Positions 62,857-64,000 of a stretch of 64,000 nucleotides of DNA are shown piece after piece. The stretch's first letter is position 1; each line of letters starts with the position of its first letter. This stretch comes from Dactylosporangium aurantiacum (GTDB taxonomy: Bacteria > Actinomycetota > Actinomycetes > Mycobacteriales > Micromonosporaceae), in assembly GCF_000716715.1 (NCBI RefSeq), contig NZ_JNYJ01000020.1:62001-126000 (forward strand). Reading direction: 5' to 3'. The translations under genes and the position numbers were made by a program. The notes under the pieces are model-generated. The model was not told where the DNA came from, searched no databases, and saw only the letters and a list, made by a program, of their open reading frames with translations.

Positions 62857-63849
62857 TCAGACAGCCAGGGTGGCCGGGGACTCCGCGTCCGGGACCAGCA
62901 GCCGTGGGGCGCCCGTGCCGTCGGCGGGGACCGCCCACACGTCGGGGCGGCCGTCGTCCCGGCGCAGCGTGTACGCCAGGGTCGAGCCGTCCAGCCAGGC
63001 CGCCTGGTCGTCGACGCTCGCCTGCTCCGCGGTCGCGGTGACGCGCAGGCTCGCCAGGTCCAGCACCGACAGCCGCCAGCCCTTCGTCGGGTCCGCGTCG
63101 ACCGCCCGCTTGAACGCGATCCGGGTGCCGTCCGGCGACAGCGACGGGCACTCGACGTTGTCCGTGACGGTCTCAACGGTGCGGGCCGCGAGGTCGCCGC
63201 GGACCAGGAACCGGCGGCCCGTGGTCGACATCGTGGCGTAGAACCGGTTGTCGTCGGCGGCGAAGGTGACGCCCCAGAAGTTCACGTCGGCGTTGCGGTA
63301 GGCACGGCCGTCCCGGACGACCGTGAAGTCCTCGAGCGTCTGCACGACGGCACCGGAGCGGGTGTCGATGATGCCGGTCCGGGTGGAGAAGCCACTGCTG
63401 GTGTACGAGTCGCCGCCGACGAACACGGTCCAGGCGACCAGGTGGCCCGACGGCGACACCCGGGCCCGGTTCGGCAGGCCCGGCACGGCGACGGCCTGGC
63501 GGGGTCTGAGGTCGGCGTCGAGCACCACGACCTCGTACGCCCACGCCGTCTGCGGCCGCAGGCAGATCCCGGTGCCGGCGGCCGCGTACGCCCGCACACA
63601 CTCCACAGTGGACACCACCCGCGGGCCGGCGGGGTCGGCGGCGGACACGGACGCCAGGTGCCGGTCGGTGACGGTGAGCAGCCGCGGTCCCGGGCTCAGG
63701 GTCAGCGTGCCGGCGCCCGCCCCGGCCGCGGCGGGCGCGGGCTCGGCGCGGTCGGCCGCGAGGGTCGTGTACCCGGCCGCGGCGCCGGCGAGCAGGACGG
63801 CGGCGGCGGCGAGGACGGCGGCGCGTACCCCGTTCGACATGGGCCTCAT
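62857..63849 (-). CDS. Exported TolB/beta-propeller-like protein
   Basis: 330 residues. An N-terminal TM or signal anchor (about 8-30), then repeated propeller-like strands such as RARVSPSGHLVAWTV, NRFYATMSTTG, ECPSLSPDGTRIAFKR and AAWLDGSTLAYTLRRDDGRPDVWAV, as in TolB/WD40-type six-bladed propellers. Probably an extracytoplasmic binding protein. Its ATG overlaps the stop of the upstream transporter gene, so the two are co-translated. Confidence 0.8.
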   Translation of the reverse strand: MRPMSNGVRAAVLAAAAVLLAGAAAGYTTLAADRAEPAPAAAGAGAGTLTLSPGPRLLTVTDRHLASVSAADPAGPRVVSTVECVRAYAAAGTGICLRPQTAWAYEVVVLDADLRPRQAVAVPGLPNRARVSPSGHLVAWTVFVGGDSYTSSGFSTRTGIIDTRSGAVVQTLEDFTVVRDGRAYRNADVNFWGVTFAADDNRFYATMSTTGRRFLVRGDLAARTVETVTDNVECPSLSPDGTRIAFKRAVDADPTKGWRLSVLDLASLRVTATAEQASVDDQAAWLDGSTLAYTLRRDDGRPDVWAVPADGTGAPRLLVPDAESPATLAV

Positions 63850-64000
63850 CGCAGCGATCCTCGTTTCCTCAGCAGCGCCGGGGTGGCGGCCACGACGACG
63901 GCGACGCCCAGCGCGGCGGCCAGGCCGGCGGTCCGCGGCCCCCACACCTGCCACGCGAGGCCGAACAGGACGGACGAGGCGAGGTACGCCAGCGCCTGCC
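63846..64000 (-). CDS. C-terminal fragment of a membrane transporter (cut by window edge)
   Basis: The last 50 codons of a gene continuing beyond 64000. The readable end has two TM helices (YLASSVLFGLAWQVWG and LAAALGVAVVVAATPALL) and a basic tail RKRGSLR, as at the end of an MFS transporter. Its TGA overlaps the ATG of the propeller gene (ATGA). Confidence 0.7.
   Translation of the reverse strand, partial: QALAYLASSVLFGLAWQVWGPRTAGLAAALGVAVVVAATPALLRKRGSLR

Overview
The window is very GC-rich with strong third-codon GC bias. It has a dense two-component and serine/threonine kinase repertoire, an ECF sigma pair, CBM2 and ricin-lectin secreted proteins, and many genes whose start codon lies 6-8 nt after a TANNNT -10 box (leaderless transcription). 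This points to a soil actinomycete, probably Micromonosporaceae-like (Actinoplanes/Dactylosporangium type). That placement is inference from gene style. I see no rRNA, tRNA, CRISPR array or insertion sequence.

Layout. 1-819: non-coding, with three families of degenerate tandem repeats. 0.8-5 kb: a tetR/SnoaL-like divergent pair with a shared operator, a GGDEF-EAL protein, and a secreted coiled-coil protein. 5-10.3 kb: a repeat-bearing small protein, an L,D-transpeptidase, MgtC, an M20 amidohydrolase, and an FnIII-CBM2 protein. 10.3-18.5 kb: an HTH/NB-ARC/TPR regulator whose HTH lies upstream of any canonical start, a CBM2 protein, an ECF sigma with a membrane partner, an adenylate kinase paralogue, and a giant LuxR (LAL) regulator. 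18.6-24.7 kb: an MFS transporter, a GH43-ricin enzyme with a LacI-type operator over its predicted transcription start, a DinB protein, and two decayed genes (an alpha/beta hydrolase and a histidine-kinase tail).

24.6-36.7 kb: a CHASE-PAS histidine kinase with a stand-alone receiver, a luciferase-like oxidoreductase, a FAD monooxygenase, a CHASE3/HAMP kinase, an accessory dnaK-grpE-dnaJ operon, and an AraC regulator. 37-43 kb: a PL9-type pectate lyase with a strong promoter, an acetamidase, a serine hydrolase, and a NarL-type two-component pair. 43.4-45.7 kb: a complete partner-switching module (STAS antagonist, RsbW-like kinase, PAS-SpoIIE phosphatase). 45.8-54.3 kb: DUF1861, a hypothetical gene, FabV enoyl reductase, a membrane-fused serine hydrolase, a second NarL-type pair, and a Ser/Thr kinase.

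54.3-60.8 kb is the most notable region. It is a tightly coupled five-gene operon with its own recognisable promoter. In transcription order it encodes a zinc-ribbon-like protein, a membrane protein, an ATPase with an N-terminal effector-associated-like (EAD) domain, a trypsin-like/NB-ARC STAND protein with a variable lower-GC C-terminus, and an EAD-like/trypsin protease. It looks like an NTP-dependent conflict or programmed-response system in which homologous EAD adaptors join a sensor ATPase to a protease effector. 61-64 kb holds an orphan mycosin, a ricin-type lectin, a beta-propeller-like protein, and the 3' end of a membrane transporter cut by the window edge.
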